Positions 20,108 through 20,936 of a stretch of 20,936 bases of DNA are shown piece after piece. The first letter of the stretch is position 1. Every line of letters starts with the position of its first letter. The DNA is from a virus, in the IMG/VR virus record IMGVR_UViG_3300023184_004349, positions 1 through 20,936 of that record, one strand, 5' to 3'. The notes below the pieces were generated by a model. The model was not told where the DNA came from and searched no databases. It worked only from the letters and a program-made list of their open reading frames with translations. Made by a program: the position numbers and the translations under genes.

Positions 20108-20848
20108 TTAAACAAATTTTTTCATAAGATCAAGACTTACTCTTCCTGACTCATAGCTATTTAGGTTTGGTTTCAAAACAAGACTAATATCACCCGATAA
20201 TCCATTACGACGACCTTTTGGTTTTTCATTAACATATGTATTCTCAACAGTACCATGCATCAAAGTGCTACCAGGCCACATGACAAGCAAACCTTCATTT
20301 GGCATTATATTAAAAGAAGTATAATTTAATTGATTTCTTACGCTATAAAAAGTTTTTTCTTCAGGTCTGTTATCATCCATCATACCTCTAAAAAGTTCAT
20401 TGGGTCTATATTTGTTACTAAAAGAAATACAATCTGAACCTGCAGGTGCTTCTAGATAATACACAAAAGAAATGTCTGAATTAGAATGAATATGCGGTGT
20501 AATGTGAGAATTAGAATCTGTTATTAAAGACAACCATGTTTTATGAATATAATAATCAAATAGATAATCTTTCATACCCAATATTCTAACATAAGCTCTA
20601 GCATGCTGAGCAATTTGTTTGAATAAAATATCAAATTTATCATTCATATGAAGATCAATTTTACCTTCATATTCACCTGTCGTTTTCCAACCGCCACCCA
20701 AAACAGAATCATTATAACTTGTATCAAAAAGATAAGGATCTATGTTATCCAATACTGTTTTATTTAATTTTTTATAATCATTCAATCGTGCAGTATATAT
20801 TGCGGTTGGAAATATACAATGTACTTCAGCGTCATCATTTTCTATCAT
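20108..20848 (-). CDS. 2OG-Fe(II) oxygenase (second copy type)
   Basis: A 246-aa dioxygenase-like protein of the same broad family as the enzyme at 1197-1781, but longer and divergent. Iron ligands: H119-x-H121 in TPHIHSNSDISFVYYLE and H198 in MWPGSTLMHGTVEN. The 2OG-binding R/S should be near GRRNGLSGDISLVLKPN (212-228). The extra length relative to the other copy is an insertion before the distal His (residues 145-180). Substrate unknown; such genes are abundant in marine T4-like phages. ATG 20848 follows a 13-nt gap after tRNA-Met; the start has AAGG a few bases before it. Confidence 0.82.
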   Translation of the reverse strand: MIENDDAEVHCIFPTAIYTARLNDYKKLNKTVLDNIDPYLFDTSYNDSVLGGGWKTTGEYEGKIDLHMNDKFDILFKQIAQHARAYVRILGMKDYLFDYYIHKTWLSLITDSNSHITPHIHSNSDISFVYYLEAPAGSDCISFSNKYRPNELFRGMMDDNRPEEKTFYSVRNQLNYTSFNIMPNEGLLVMWPGSTLMHGTVENTYVNEKPKGRRNGLSGDISLVLKPNLNSYESGRVSLDLMKKFV

Positions 20849-20861
20849 AATAAAACCTTTA

Positions 20862-20936
20862 TGGTGCAGATAGTTGGAATCGAACCAACCTTGGACGCCT
20901 TATGAGAGCGTGTCGACACCTTGCCGACCTACCTGC
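20862..20936 (-). tRNA. tRNA with CAU anticodon (elongator Met or Ile2)
   Basis: A 75-nt tRNA ending exactly at the window edge, complete by its pairing: acceptor GCAGGTA/TATCTGC, A73 and encoded CCA; D-stem TCGG/TCGA with a U10-A25 pair; anticodon stem ACGCT/GGCGT with loop CTCATAA; T-arm GTTGG-TTCGATT-CCAAC. Position 8 is G instead of U. With a paired 1-72 it is not an initiator. Whether it carries Met or, after lysidine modification, Ile cannot be told. Confidence 0.9.

Noticed and set aside
1-20936. CRISPR array, IS element, integrase or att site
   Set aside because: No regularly spaced repeats, transposase or integrase gene was seen. The truncated tRNA-Gln is better explained by the adjoining homing gene.

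Overview
The window looks like a piece of a large, AT-rich, tailed-phage genome, most likely a T4-like (myovirus-type) marine phage. The reasons are: about 28 genes packed on one strand (all minus) with 1-4 nt stop/start overlaps; tRNA genes scattered singly between protein genes; a thyX, a SpeD-like gene, a GIY-YIG homing endonuclease and small phage-type conserved hypotheticals; and perfect copies of the T4-type late promoter TATAAATA in two of the few real intergenic gaps. The phage and marine assignment is inference; no capsid, tail or replication gene lies in the window.

Transcription runs from high to low coordinates. The upstream end (20.9 to about 15.4 kb) holds a CAT tRNA, a 2OG-Fe(II) oxygenase, a short GalE-type epimerase, a TagD-like cytidylyltransferase, tRNA-Ser(GCU), an LpxH-like phosphoesterase paired with a GT4 glycosyltransferase, a GT2, and a putative GT-A enzyme. 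The middle (15.4 to 6.5 kb) is a tightly coupled sugar cassette: two class I methyltransferases, a CgeB-like glycosyltransferase, a GDP-mannose-4,6-dehydratase-like enzyme, an FkbM methyltransferase, a GHMP sugar kinase of the HddA type, a GDP-fucose-synthase-like enzyme, a GmhA-type isomerase, an HxGH nucleotidyltransferase, a GT4 and an RmlB-like dehydratase. Together they could make and attach a (deoxy)heptose-type sugar and other sugars, on the host surface, the virion or another acceptor; the sequence does not say which.

Below that (6.4 to 5.1 kb) lie two genes with signal peptides, a NUC1-family nuclease and an SLT lytic transglycosylase, ending in a strong hairpin. From 5.04 to 4.28 kb is the most unusual stretch: the 5' half of a tRNA-Gln, broken in the anticodon loop, is followed at once by a late-promoter motif, a GIY-YIG endonuclease gene, and a complete, different tRNA-Gln(UUG) sitting inside a perfect 19-bp inverted repeat.

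The downstream end (4.2 to 0 kb) has a SpeD-like gene, an initiator-like CAT tRNA, a GT25-like glycosyltransferase, a conserved phage gene with a second gene overlapping it out of frame, a class II tRNA-like gene with a UAU anticodon, tRNA-Arg(UCU), a tRNA-Leu(UAA) that lacks the long variable arm, a second 2OG-Fe(II) oxygenase, two small genes and thyX. There is no gene-free stretch longer than 300 bases. No CRISPR array, IS element, rRNA or integrase was seen.
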